7,163 nt of DNA from an uncultured Erysipelotrichaceae bacterium (lineage in GTDB: Bacteria > Bacillota_I > Bacilli_A > Erysipelotrichales > Erysipelotrichaceae), in the NCBI GenBank assembly GCA_937902945.1, contig CALEMD010000343.1:1-7163 (forward strand), given 5' to 3'. Under the pieces are notes generated by a model. That model saw nothing but the letters and a program-made list of their open reading frames with translations, was not told the DNA's origin and did no database searches. Every line of letters begins with the position of its first letter. Within the stretch, counting starts at the first letter, position 1. Below, piece after piece: positions 1 to 6,864 of the stretch. The position numbers and the translations under genes are program-made.

Positions 1-789
1 ATCGATGTAGGATGGCTGCCAGGCGGAACATATGCTCTGTATTCCAATGAAACAGATGTTGTTCTGACAGCTACAAGAAACGGTCTGTCAAATGACTCAA
101 CAGATCCTAAGACTTGGAATGGCGATGCAAATGCAACTCAGAAGAACGGACCGCAGGTTACATTCTACCGTTCACTGATCTATGCTACTCCATCTGAATA
201 TGGCAAACAGCTTGCTGAAAAGGTCAATGCCGGTGAAGCACTCACTTGGGATGATCTGAACAAAGCTAACTGGGCTGTTCTGAAGACTTCCAGTTCTGCT
301 GGATATATCTATCCAACACTCTGGCTCATGGACAACTATGATGGCAAGAAACTTTCTGATCTTGACAATGTAACAACTCTCGATGGTTATGGAACAGCAT
401 TTGCACAGGCTGCATCTGAATCCGTTGATATCATCGTATGCTATGCTGATGGCCGCAACGACTATGAAGCAAGCTGGATGCTCCCTACAGATTCAACTGA
501 TGAAACCGGCAAAGCAGGTCTAGGCCGTGAAGATACAATCTGGAACGAAATGAATGTCATCGGTGTAACCGAAGGCATCTACAACGATACAGTTGCTATC
601 ACAATGGCAGATCCAGACATTTATAATGATGAATTCATCGCAGCTCTGCAGAATTCACTGATTAACATTATCGGCACAGATGAAGGACAGGCAATCTTCA
701 GTGTCTATTCCCACACCGGTTATGCTAAGGCAAAAGACAGTGACTACGATGTAGCACGTGCAGCACTGAAAGCAGTAGAAGGAAACTAA
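1..789 (+). CDS. phnD: PhnD-family ABC transporter substrate-binding protein (phosphonate/phosphate/phosphite type), 3' part only
   Basis: The reading frame is open from base 1 and gives 262 residues ending in TAA. The start and signal peptide lie outside the window; PhnD proteins usually have about 300-340 residues, so roughly the first quarter is missing. The protein should be a secreted or lipid-anchored solute-binding component that delivers a phosphonate or related oxyanion to the PhnC/PhnE complex. Seen in the fragment: an opening IDVGWLPGG, the FYRSLIYA strand (55-62), the serine-rich anion-binding segment TSSSAGY (96-102) where the family binds the phosphonate group, and the hinge-return segment DIIVCYAD (143-150). 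It is followed by the transporter ATPase and two permeases, which supports the role. Oddity: the fragment has a single histidine (H238), although E. coli PhnD uses a histidine for ligand contact in the GSH-like motif; here that site reads GYG (129-131). The substrate is therefore uncertain. Family assignment is confident, ligand is not. Confidence 0.88.
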   Translation: MDVGWLPGGTYALYSNETDVVLTATRNGLSNDSTDPKTWNGDANATQKNGPQVTFYRSLIYATPSEYGKQLAEKVNAGEALTWDDLNKANWAVLKTSSSAGYIYPTLWLMDNYDGKKLSDLDNVTTLDGYGTAFAQAASESVDIIVCYADGRNDYEASWMLPTDSTDETGKAGLGREDTIWNEMNVIGVTEGIYNDTVAITMADPDIYNDEFIAALQNSLINIIGTDEGQAIFSVYSHTGYAKAKDSDYDVARAALKAVEGN

Positions 790-802
790 TTCAGCAGTTA
801 TC

Positions 803-842
803 AAACAGGGCGGCAGGGAATACCCCGCCGTCCTGTTTTTTT
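803..842 (+). terminator. Intrinsic terminator between phnD and phnC
   Basis: A GC-rich hairpin lies just after the phnD stop. The left arm 803-818 pairs with 823-838 around an AATA loop (819-822), with one A-C mismatch (815/826) and one G-T wobble (810/831). A run of seven T (836-842) overlaps the foot of the stem and follows its GC part. This is a textbook rho-independent terminator. It sits inside an otherwise continuous operon, 31 bases before the phnC start. It probably terminates most transcripts after phnD and lets some through, giving more binding protein than transporter. Confidence 0.88.
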
Positions 843-873
843 CTTAAGTATCATCCATACGGAGAAAACACAT

Positions 874-1656
874 ATGATTGAATTTAAAGATGTAAGCAAA
901 ACATATCCAAATGGTGTTAAAGGTCTCAAACACATTAATCTGAAAATTCAGCAGGGAGAGTTCGTTGCTATCATTGGATTGTCTGGTGCTGGAAAAAGCA
1001 CAATGATCCGCACAATCAATCGAATGATCGATATAACGGACGGACAGCTTGTTGTTGATGACACAGATGTCATGACGCTGAAAGGCAAATCTTTGCGCAG
1101 ATATAGAAGAAAGATCGGAATGATCTTCCAGTCATTCAATCTGATCTCTCGTTCAACTGTAATTAATAATGTTCTTACCAGCAATGTTCCAGACATGCCT
1201 TGGTATAAAGTGCTGGTTGGCTACTATTCCAAAGAACAGAAAATGAAAGCTCTTGAAGCTTTGGATAAAGTCAATATTCTTGATAAAGCATATACACGCT
1301 GTGATGAACTATCAGGCGGACAGCAGCAAAGAGTTGCCCTGGCAAGAACCCTGAATCAGAACCCATCAATCATTCTTGCCGATGAACCGGTTGCTTCCCT
1401 TGATCCGATTATGGCTGATATTGTCATGAGTGACTTTGCCCGCATCAACAAAGACATGAATATCAGCATTCTGCTGAATATCCACCATGTTGATCTGGCT
1501 TTGAAGTATGCAACTCGAGTCATTGGCATCCGTTCCGGAGAAATTGTCTATGATGGTCCTGTAAAAGATGTAACACAGGAAGTTCTTGATCAGGTCTATA
1601 ACGGCAATGAAATCCCTGTTTCTGACAAGGATGGTAAAAACCATGGAAGCCACTGA
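874..1656 (+). CDS. phnC: Phosphonate-type ABC transporter ATP-binding protein PhnC
   Basis: A 260-residue ATPase, close to the ~260 residues typical of PhnC, that powers import through the PhnE permeases on the inner face of the membrane. All ABC motifs are intact: Walker A GLSGAGKST (35-43), Q-loop Q86 in MIFQSFNL, signature LSGGQ (146-150) followed by QQRVALART, Walker B IILADE (166-171), D-loop SLDP (175-178) and the switch histidine H204. The segment NIHHVDLALKYATRVIGI (202-219) resembles the PhnC-specific form of the H-loop region, which separates it from amino-acid or methionine transporter ATPases. The start is supported by GGAG at 861-864, nine bases before the ATG. No convincing promoter fits between the upstream terminator (ends 842) and this ribosome binding site, so expression likely depends on readthrough from phnD. 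The 3' end overlaps the next gene. Confidence 0.95.
   Translation: MIEFKDVSKTYPNGVKGLKHINLKIQQGEFVAIIGLSGAGKSTMIRTINRMIDITDGQLVVDDTDVMTLKGKSLRRYRRKIGMIFQSFNLISRSTVINNVLTSNVPDMPWYKVLVGYYSKEQKMKALEALDKVNILDKAYTRCDELSGGQQQRVALARTLNQNPSIILADEPVASLDPIMADIVMSDFARINKDMNISILLNIHHVDLALKYATRVIGIRSGEIVYDGPVKDVTQEVLDQVYNGNEIPVSDKDGKNHGSH
1627..1645 (+). promoter_or_regulatory. Ribosome binding site deciding the phnE1 start, inside phnC
   Basis: AAGGA (1627-1631) lies 11 bases before the ATG at 1643, wholly within the final codons of phnC. It is the only Shine-Dalgarno-like element near the in-frame ATG candidates at 1586, 1607, 1631 and 1643. The spacing is slightly long, which fits modest translation helped by ribosomes finishing phnC 14 bases downstream of this start. 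Confidence 0.6.
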
Positions 1657-2485
1657 GAAAAAGCAGGCACTGTTCGATCGCATCTTCAAGCCAGAAGCAA
1701 TCGTTCTAGATAACGGTCACAGTGTATCGAGACCCCGCTCACGCATGCCTTTGATTCTATTGGGTCTAGGCATTGTTATCTGGATATCCATCATCATGAC
1801 GGGATTTGATATTTCTATTGTTATCCGCCGAGGCCATCAGCTTACAGTTATTCTTGAACAGATATTCCAGCCAAAACTTGCCTACTTTGACAAGGTTAAA
1901 GAGCCTCTGCTTGATACTATCAAGATGTCTCTGCTAGGCACAATACTAGGCTGCTTGGTAGCTCTGCCTCTTTCCATTCTGGCATCCAGCAATATCAACA
2001 AGAATAAGCCTTCTCTTCTGATCGTCCGCTTTATTCTTGCCGTTATGCGTTCTGTACCTACTTTGATTATTGCAAATGTCTGCGCTTTGATTTTCAGTCT
2101 TGGTACATTTGCCGGCACAATCGCTATAACTATATTCACACTTGGCATTGTCGCCAAAATGCTCTTTGAAAGCATTGAGACTATTGATATGAAGCCATTT
2201 GAAGCCATGCAGTCATTCGGCTGCAATCAGCTGCAGGCGTTCTGGGCTGCCTGTGTTCCGCAGATACTGCCAACCTATCTGTCACATTGTCTATATTGTT
2301 TTGAGATCAATGTCCGTGCCGCATCTATCCTGGGTTATGTCGGAGCTGGCGGTCTTGGCATCCTGATCAATGAGCGTATCGGCTGGCGTGATTATAACGG
2401 TCTAGGCACTGTTCTATTATCACTGTTCATTCTGGTCCTGATTATTGACCAGCTGAGTGACTGGCTCAGAAGCAAACTCAGTTAA
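1643..2485 (+). CDS. phnE1: Phosphonate-type ABC transporter permease PhnE, first copy
   Basis: A 280-residue inner-membrane permease that forms the transport channel, probably as a heterodimer with the second permease downstream. A basic and polar N-terminus (1-35) is followed by hydrophobic segments near 36-53, 92-115, 125-150, 154-175 and 252-271. The cytoplasmic EAA coupling loop that docks on PhnC is at 187-210 (EAMQSFGC, then PQILP). The glycine-rich GYVGAGGLG (231-239) is characteristic of PhnE/MetI-like permeases. The frame is open further upstream to an ATG at 1586, but that would overlap phnC by 71 bases and has no good ribosome binding site. The ATG at 1643 has AAGGA 11 bases upstream (1627-1631) and leaves a 14-base overlap with phnC, which suggests translational coupling. 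The alternative ATG at 1631 overlaps the AAGGA itself and is less likely. Confidence 0.92.
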   Translation: MEATEKKQALFDRIFKPEAIVLDNGHSVSRPRSRMPLILLGLGIVIWISIIMTGFDISIVIRRGHQLTVILEQIFQPKLAYFDKVKEPLLDTIKMSLLGTILGCLVALPLSILASSNINKNKPSLLIVRFILAVMRSVPTLIIANVCALIFSLGTFAGTIAITIFTLGIVAKMLFESIETIDMKPFEAMQSFGCNQLQAFWAACVPQILPTYLSHCLYCFEINVRAASILGYVGAGGLGILINERIGWRDYNGLGTVLLSLFILVLIIDQLSDWLRSKLS

Positions 2486-2497
2486 GGAGGAAGAGAG

Positions 2498-3310
2498 ATG
2501 TCTATATTAGAGACTTATAATAATCGGCCGAAGAAGCTCTGGGTCCGTATACTGATCTTTGTCATCCTTCTCATCCTTGTTATCTGGAGTGCTGAAGGCA
2601 TCACCTATAAGGGTGTTGCAGCAAAAGGCAGTGATGTAGCCTATGGTATTGTCTATGGACTTACCCACCCAGATCTGAATCTGCTGTTTGATCTTTCAAC
2701 AAATGGTGTTCTGTATCTGACTGCTCAGACAGTTGCCATTGCAATACTTGGAACCATCTTTGGTGCACTGCTTGCAGTTCCTGTCAGTTTTCTAGCCAGC
2801 ACGAACGTTGTTCCTAAATGGTTGGCGTTCATATTCCGTGCATTGATACTGCTGATCCGCACTATCCCATCGTTGGTATGGGCATTGATCTGGATCCGTG
2901 TCACAGGTCCTGGTGCATTCTGCGGTGTTGTTACCCAGTCAATCTGTTCAATCGGCATGATATCGAAGATGTATATTACTGCGATTGAAGATCTTGATAC
3001 AGGAATTCTAGAATCAATGGATGCATCTGGATGCACTACTTTCCAGAAGATCCGCTGCGGTATTCTTCCGCAGCTGAGTGCCAGCTTTGTTTCCACCACC
3101 ATCTATCGCTTTGACATCAACCTGAAAGATGCAACAACTCTTGGAATTGTCGGAGCCGGCGGTATCGGCGCTGCATTGGTTCAATCTATTTCTTCCCGTC
3201 GCTGGTCGATGGTTGGAAGCTTCCTCTTCGCATTAATTGTTCTAGTCCTGATCATTGAATACTTCTCCACTAAAATCAGAGCAAGACTTGCTAGAGGAAA
3301 GACCGAATGA
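2498..3310 (+). CDS. phnE2: Phosphonate-type ABC transporter permease PhnE, second copy
   Basis: A 270-residue permease, distinct in sequence from the first copy but with the same architecture: an N-terminal membrane segment (15-32), a periplasm-facing stretch, further hydrophobic segments near 73-100, 108-133, 140-162 and 236-255, the EAA coupling loop (172-191: ESMDASGC, then GILPQ) and the glycine turn GIVGAGGIG (216-224). Two unlike PhnE proteins encoded side by side usually form a heterodimeric channel served by one PhnC. The start has a near-perfect AAGGAGG (2484-2490) seven bases before the ATG, the strongest ribosome binding site in the operon, and follows the previous stop after 12 bases. 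The TGA stop overlaps the start of the next gene (ATGA, 3307-3310), so translation of the phosphoesterase is likely coupled. Confidence 0.93.
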   Translation: MSILETYNNRPKKLWVRILIFVILLILVIWSAEGITYKGVAAKGSDVAYGIVYGLTHPDLNLLFDLSTNGVLYLTAQTVAIAILGTIFGALLAVPVSFLASTNVVPKWLAFIFRALILLIRTIPSLVWALIWIRVTGPGAFCGVVTQSICSIGMISKMYITAIEDLDTGILESMDASGCTTFQKIRCGILPQLSASFVSTTIYRFDINLKDATTLGIVGAGGIGAALVQSISSRRWSMVGSFLFALIVLVLIIEYFSTKIRARLARGKTE

Positions 3311-4824
3311 GCAGAATCAGAATTCTTGCTACAAGTGATATGCATGGTTATATATATCCATACAGCTATGCTGATGGCAAATCCTTCAGCGGAGGAATGG
3401 CAAGACTGAAAACTCTCTGCGATTCACTGCGTGATGAACAGACTTTACTCATTGATAACGGCGATGTCCTTGAGGGCTCGCCGCTCTCTTTTTATCATTA
3501 TCACCAGCATGCCAGCAGTGTAAGTCCAATGACTGCATGCATGTCACAGATGCATTATGATTTTATCAACCTTGGAAATCATGATTTCAATTATGGGGAA
3601 GCCGCATTGATGCGGCACATCAATTCAGTAAGCTGTCCATGTCTTTGTGCAAATGCTCTATACAATGGAAAGCCTATTGGGGATTCTTATACCATCCGAA
3701 CAATCGCTGGCAAGCGCATTGCACTGTTTGGAATAGTTACTTCCTATATACCGCATTGGGAAACACCCGATCATATAGAACACTTTCAATTCATTGATGC
3801 TTTTGAAACCGCACAGAAGATAACAGCAGAAATTAAAGCCAAAGAAAAACCAGACTTTATCATCTGTATATACCATGGCGGTCTTGAAAGAGATATTGAT
3901 ACCGGCATTCTGACGGAAGATGATACCGGAGAAAATCAGGGCAGCAGAATTCTTAACAATATACCTGATCTGGATGTTCTAATCTGCGGTCACCAGCATC
4001 GTTCCATCTGTCAGAAAATTAATCGTACATTTGTTACTTCGACTGCCGCAAATGCCACTGAATTGGCATGTATCGATATTGATACAGATTCTAGAAGCAT
4101 TGCCGGCCGTCTGATTCCTGCAATTGCAGAAGCAGATACAGAGATGATGAAATCTGTACAGAACGAAGAGAATAACTGTCAGATTTGGCTTGATCAGTCA
4201 TTAGGATCAACCGACATGGATCTCGAGATCAAAGATGAATCAGAAGCAAGAATTCACAAGAGTCAGGTAATCACTCTGCTGAATCAGATTGCCATGCATG
4301 CATCTAATTCCGATATGGCCGCATGTGCATTGTTCAATGGCGCAAGAGGTTTTAAAAAACAGATCACCATGAGGAATCTCGTCAGCACATATGTCTTTCC
4401 AAACACATTGACAGTAAAGAAAGTAACCGGCAGAGTGCTGAAGCTCTACCTTGAGAAAAACGCTGAATTCTTCTGCATAGAAAATGGAAAAATCAGTGTC
4501 TCCAGATCCTATCTGTGGCCAAAGCCCCAGCAATACAACTATGACATGCTTGATGGCGCTTCCTACACAATCAAAGTCAGCAATCCTGTTGGCTCAAGAA
4601 TTGAAAATCTATGTCGAAACGGAATTCCTATTCAGGATAATGATGTATTCACGCTGGCAATTAATAACTACAGAGCCAGCGGCGGAGGCAACTTCAGCAT
4701 GCTGAAAGATGCTCCAACTGCTGCAGTTTACCAGAACAGCATGGTAGAACTGATTGCTGATTATATACTGGAAAGGAAAACAATTTCCTTTAAACCGATT
4801 CATAACATTCAGGTAATTGAGTAG
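3307..4824 (+). CDS. CpdB-like metallophosphoesterase / bifunctional 2',3'-cyclic nucleotide phosphodiesterase-5'-nucleotidase, cytoplasmic
   Basis: A 505-residue two-domain enzyme predicted to remove phosphate from nucleotides or related phosphate esters. The N-terminal calcineurin-like metal site is complete: D11 and H13 (SDMHG), D53 (NGDVLEG), N91-H92 (GNHDFNYG, 90-97), H190 (YHGG) and H229/H231 (GHQH). The GNHDFNYG form, with Asn at 95, matches the CpdB branch rather than UshA, whose motif ends in a catalytic Asp. The C-terminal 5'-nucleotidase domain (about 310-490) has the substrate-binding segments YNYDMLDGASY (410-420) and NNYRASGGGNFSM (453-465), the latter like CpdB's NNYRAYGG. There is no signal peptide: the first metal motif begins at residue 10, so the enzyme should be cytoplasmic, unlike secreted CpdB/UshA. 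AGAGG (3293-3297) lies nine bases before the ATG, and the gene overlaps phnE2 by four bases. Exact substrate is unknown; it may act on whatever the transporter imports. Confidence 0.88.
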   Translation: MSRIRILATSDMHGYIYPYSYADGKSFSGGMARLKTLCDSLRDEQTLLIDNGDVLEGSPLSFYHYHQHASSVSPMTACMSQMHYDFINLGNHDFNYGEAALMRHINSVSCPCLCANALYNGKPIGDSYTIRTIAGKRIALFGIVTSYIPHWETPDHIEHFQFIDAFETAQKITAEIKAKEKPDFIICIYHGGLERDIDTGILTEDDTGENQGSRILNNIPDLDVLICGHQHRSICQKINRTFVTSTAANATELACIDIDTDSRSIAGRLIPAIAEADTEMMKSVQNEENNCQIWLDQSLGSTDMDLEIKDESEARIHKSQVITLLNQIAMHASNSDMAACALFNGARGFKKQITMRNLVSTYVFPNTLTVKKVTGRVLKLYLEKNAEFFCIENGKISVSRSYLWPKPQQYNYDMLDGASYTIKVSNPVGSRIENLCRNGIPIQDNDVFTLAINNYRASGGGNFSMLKDAPTAAVYQNSMVELIADYILERKTISFKPIHNIQVIE

Positions 4825-4842
4825 CGCATATACATTGCATCT

Positions 4843-4874
4843 AAAGAAAAGAACTCGCTCGAGTTCTTTTCTTT
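4843..4874. terminator. Bidirectional intrinsic terminator between convergent operons
   Basis: A 32-base, fully symmetrical inverted repeat: AAAGAAAAGAACTCG (4843-4857) pairs with 4860-4874 without mismatch, leaving a CT centre (realistically a four-base GCTC loop). The outer A-rich/T-rich arms provide a U tract to transcripts from either side. It lies 18 bases after the phosphoesterase stop and 6 bases past the metG stop, so it can end both converging transcripts. Confidence 0.9.
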
Positions 4875-4880
4875 ATGTCT

Positions 4881-6818
4881 TCAGCTTATTCTTGTTCCCG
4901 GAGCCAATCCATTTACTTCTGCGACAACAACTTCCTTGCCGTTCTTACCTGCAAGAAGCATACCTTCTGATCTCTGTCCTCTGATAACTGCCGGTTTCAG
5001 ATTGGTGATAACAACTACTTGCTTTCCAATCATCTGCCCTGGCGTATAGCTTGAGGCAATACCGGAAACGATCTGCCGTGTTTCACCTTCACCTAGATCT
5101 ATCTGTTCAATCAGCAATGTATCTGCGTCTGGATGCTTTTCACAGCTGATGACTTTTCCAACTTTCAATACTACCTTCTGGAAGTCTTCTACTGTAATCT
5201 GTTCCATTTTTTCTGCCTGTTTTTTTCTTTGAGCAGCAACGGTCTCTTCAACTGCATGGACCTTGTTCATAATCTCTTTCTGATCAAGACGCATGAACAG
5301 AATTTCTGGTTTCTCTGTTACATGAATATCTGTTTCCAGCTGTCCAAAAGAATCAACAGTGTCATAACTGCGCTGCTCTGTGTTCAGCTGATCAAGGATC
5401 TTTGCGGATGTTTCAGGAAGATACGGAGACAGCAGAACTGCTGAGATACGGATTGTTTCAAGCAGATTGTATAGAACTGTAGCAAGTCTGCCGATCTGAT
5501 CCGGATCCTTTGCAAGAGACCAAGGGGTTGTTTCATCAATGTATTTATTGCAGCGATCAAGCAGGTTCAGTATCTTCTGAATGCTGTCTGCAACCCTCAG
5601 CTGATCCATGTCATTGCTGATTTCAGTTACAGTATTCATTGCTGCCTGCTTCAGTTCATCATCAACAGGTGCAGACACTTCTGGATTTGCTACTGCACCA
5701 TTGAAGTACTTGTTCTGCATCGTAATCGTGCGATTGACGAGATTGCCGAGATTGTTGGCAAGATCGGAATTGATCCTCTCAATCATCAGATCATATGTCA
5801 CATGACCATCCTGTGAGAATGGCATTTCGTGCAGCATGATATATCTGACTGCATCCACTCCAAATAGACTGACTAAGTCATCGGCATAGATTACATTGCC
5901 TTTAGACTTAGACATCTTGCTGTCACCAGTCAGAAGCCATGGATGTCCGAAAATCTGTTCTGGCAGCGGCAGATCAAGTGCCATCAGCATAATCGGCCAG
6001 TAGATTGTATGAAAGCGGATGATATCTTTTCCTATAAGATGCAGATCAGCCGGCCAGTACTTTGCGAATAGCGGACTGCTGTTTCCATCTGCGTCATATC
6101 CAAGACCCGTAATATAATTGCTAAGCGCATCAATCCATACATAGATAACATGCTTTGGATCAAATGGAACAGGAATTCCCCAGGAGAACGATGTGCGCGT
6201 AACGCACAGATCCTGCAGACCAGGCTTTAGGAAGTTGTTGATCATCTCATTTTTACGGCTTTCAGGCTGTATGAAATGCGGGTGATCCTCGATATACTGC
6301 ATCAGACGATCTGCATATTTGCTCATCTTAAAGAAGTAAGCTTCTTCTGATGTCGGCGTTACTTCTCCGCCGCACACCGGACATTTGCCATCCTTCAGCT
6401 GACTGCTTGTATAGAATGCTTCGCACTCCTTGCAGTACAGTCCTTCATATTCTCCTTTGTAGATATCGCCTTTGTCATAAAGTTTCTGGAAGATCTTCTG
6501 TACCTGCTTCTCATGATCAGGATCTGTAGTACGGATAAATTTATCATAAGAAAGATTCATGCAGTCAAACTGTTCTCTGATAACTGCAGCTGTATGATCT
6601 ACAAATTCTTTTGGTGAAACACCTTCTGCTTTTGCCTTCTCTTCCACTTTCTGGCCGTGTTCATCTGTTCCTGTCTGGAATCGAACATCGTATCCCGTCA
6701 TTCTCTTATAGCGGGCAATTGAATCTGCCAGTACAATTTCATATACATTTCCGATATGCGGCTTTCCTGATGTATATGCTATTGCAGTTGTAATATAGTA
6801 CTTTCCTTTATTTTCCAT
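4881..6818 (-). CDS. metG: Methionyl-tRNA synthetase with C-terminal tRNA-binding domain
   Basis: A 645-residue class I synthetase that charges tRNA-Met (initiator and elongator) with methionine in the cytoplasm. In order: the Rossmann catalytic core with the HIGH-type motif HIGN (21-24), the connective peptide with one zinc knuckle (C129, C132, C146, C149), WIDAL (228-232), the KMSKS loop (301-305), the helical anticodon-binding domain (about 340-490, with W433 in the TTPWSL segment), and a C-terminal Trbp111/EMAP-like OB-fold (about 544-645: KVGKVISCEKHPDADTL, then VSGI, NLKPAVIRG and SEGMLLA). The C-terminal domain aids dimerisation and tRNA capture. The frame also contains an upstream GTG at 6827, but that GTG is part of the ribosome binding site AAAAGGTGG, which lies five bases before the ATG at 6818, so the ATG is preferred. 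Its expression is governed by the upstream T-box leader. No truncation or lost catalytic motif is visible. Confidence 0.97.
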   Translation of the reverse strand: MENKGKYYITTAIAYTSGKPHIGNVYEIVLADSIARYKRMTGYDVRFQTGTDEHGQKVEEKAKAEGVSPKEFVDHTAAVIREQFDCMNLSYDKFIRTTDPDHEKQVQKIFQKLYDKGDIYKGEYEGLYCKECEAFYTSSQLKDGKCPVCGGEVTPTSEEAYFFKMSKYADRLMQYIEDHPHFIQPESRKNEMINNFLKPGLQDLCVTRTSFSWGIPVPFDPKHVIYVWIDALSNYITGLGYDADGNSSPLFAKYWPADLHLIGKDIIRFHTIYWPIMLMALDLPLPEQIFGHPWLLTGDSKMSKSKGNVIYADDLVSLFGVDAVRYIMLHEMPFSQDGHVTYDLMIERINSDLANNLGNLVNRTITMQNKYFNGAVANPEVSAPVDDELKQAAMNTVTEISNDMDQLRVADSIQKILNLLDRCNKYIDETTPWSLAKDPDQIGRLATVLYNLLETIRISAVLLSPYLPETSAKILDQLNTEQRSYDTVDSFGQLETDIHVTEKPEILFMRLDQKEIMNKVHAVEETVAAQRKKQAEKMEQITVEDFQKVVLKVGKVISCEKHPDADTLLIEQIDLGEGETRQIVSGIASSYTPGQMIGKQVVVITNLKPAVIRGQRSEGMLLAGKNGKEVVVAEVNGLAPGTRIS

Positions 6819-6832
6819 TTTATCCACCTTTT
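6816..6832 (-). promoter_or_regulatory. metG ribosome binding site and start choice
   Basis: Read on the minus strand, AAAAGGTGG (6832-6824) is followed by ATAAA and then ATG (6818-6816). The GTG at 6827-6825 is in frame and could be called a start three codons earlier, but it is embedded in the Shine-Dalgarno sequence and has no such sequence of its own. The ATG start is therefore the better one. Confidence 0.8.
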
Positions 6833-6833
6833 C

Positions 6834-6864
6834 AAAACGAAAACGCCCCTGAAAGGACGTTTTT
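6834..6864 (-). terminator. T-box-controlled attenuator (terminator) of metG
   Basis: On the minus strand AAAACGTCC (6863-6855) pairs with GGGCGTTTT (6848-6840, one T-G wobble) around TTTCAG, and CGTTTT follows. The CCTTT inside its left arm and loop (6856-6852) can instead pair with AAAGG at the start of the T-box (6881-6877), forming the antiterminator. The two structures are mutually exclusive, which is the switch. Uncharged tRNA-Met stabilises the antiterminator. Confidence 0.88.

Noticed and set aside
1586..1642. Extended N-terminus for phnE1 (19 more residues)
   Set aside because: No ribosome binding site for the earlier ATG and a long overlap with phnC; the extra residues do not look like a permease N-terminus.
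1366..1689. A 107-codon frame on the minus strand opposite phnC
   Set aside because: It is antisense to the conserved signature/Walker B region of phnC, has no ribosome binding site of note and resembles no protein; it is a shadow of the real gene.
2725..3102. A 125-codon frame on the minus strand opposite phnE2
   Set aside because: It is antisense to the permease EAA-loop region, with no supporting start signal or recognisable domain.
3307..4824. Possibility that the phosphoesterase is secreted, as CpdB and UshA are
   Set aside because: The metal-binding DMHG motif begins at residue 11 and there is no hydrophobic leader, nor an upstream in-frame start with one.
5133..5444. A 103-codon plus-strand frame, rich in Phe/Leu/Cys, opposite metG
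   Set aside because: It looks like a membrane protein only because it is the complement of Lys/Glu-rich helical codons of metG; no ribosome binding site or family resemblance.
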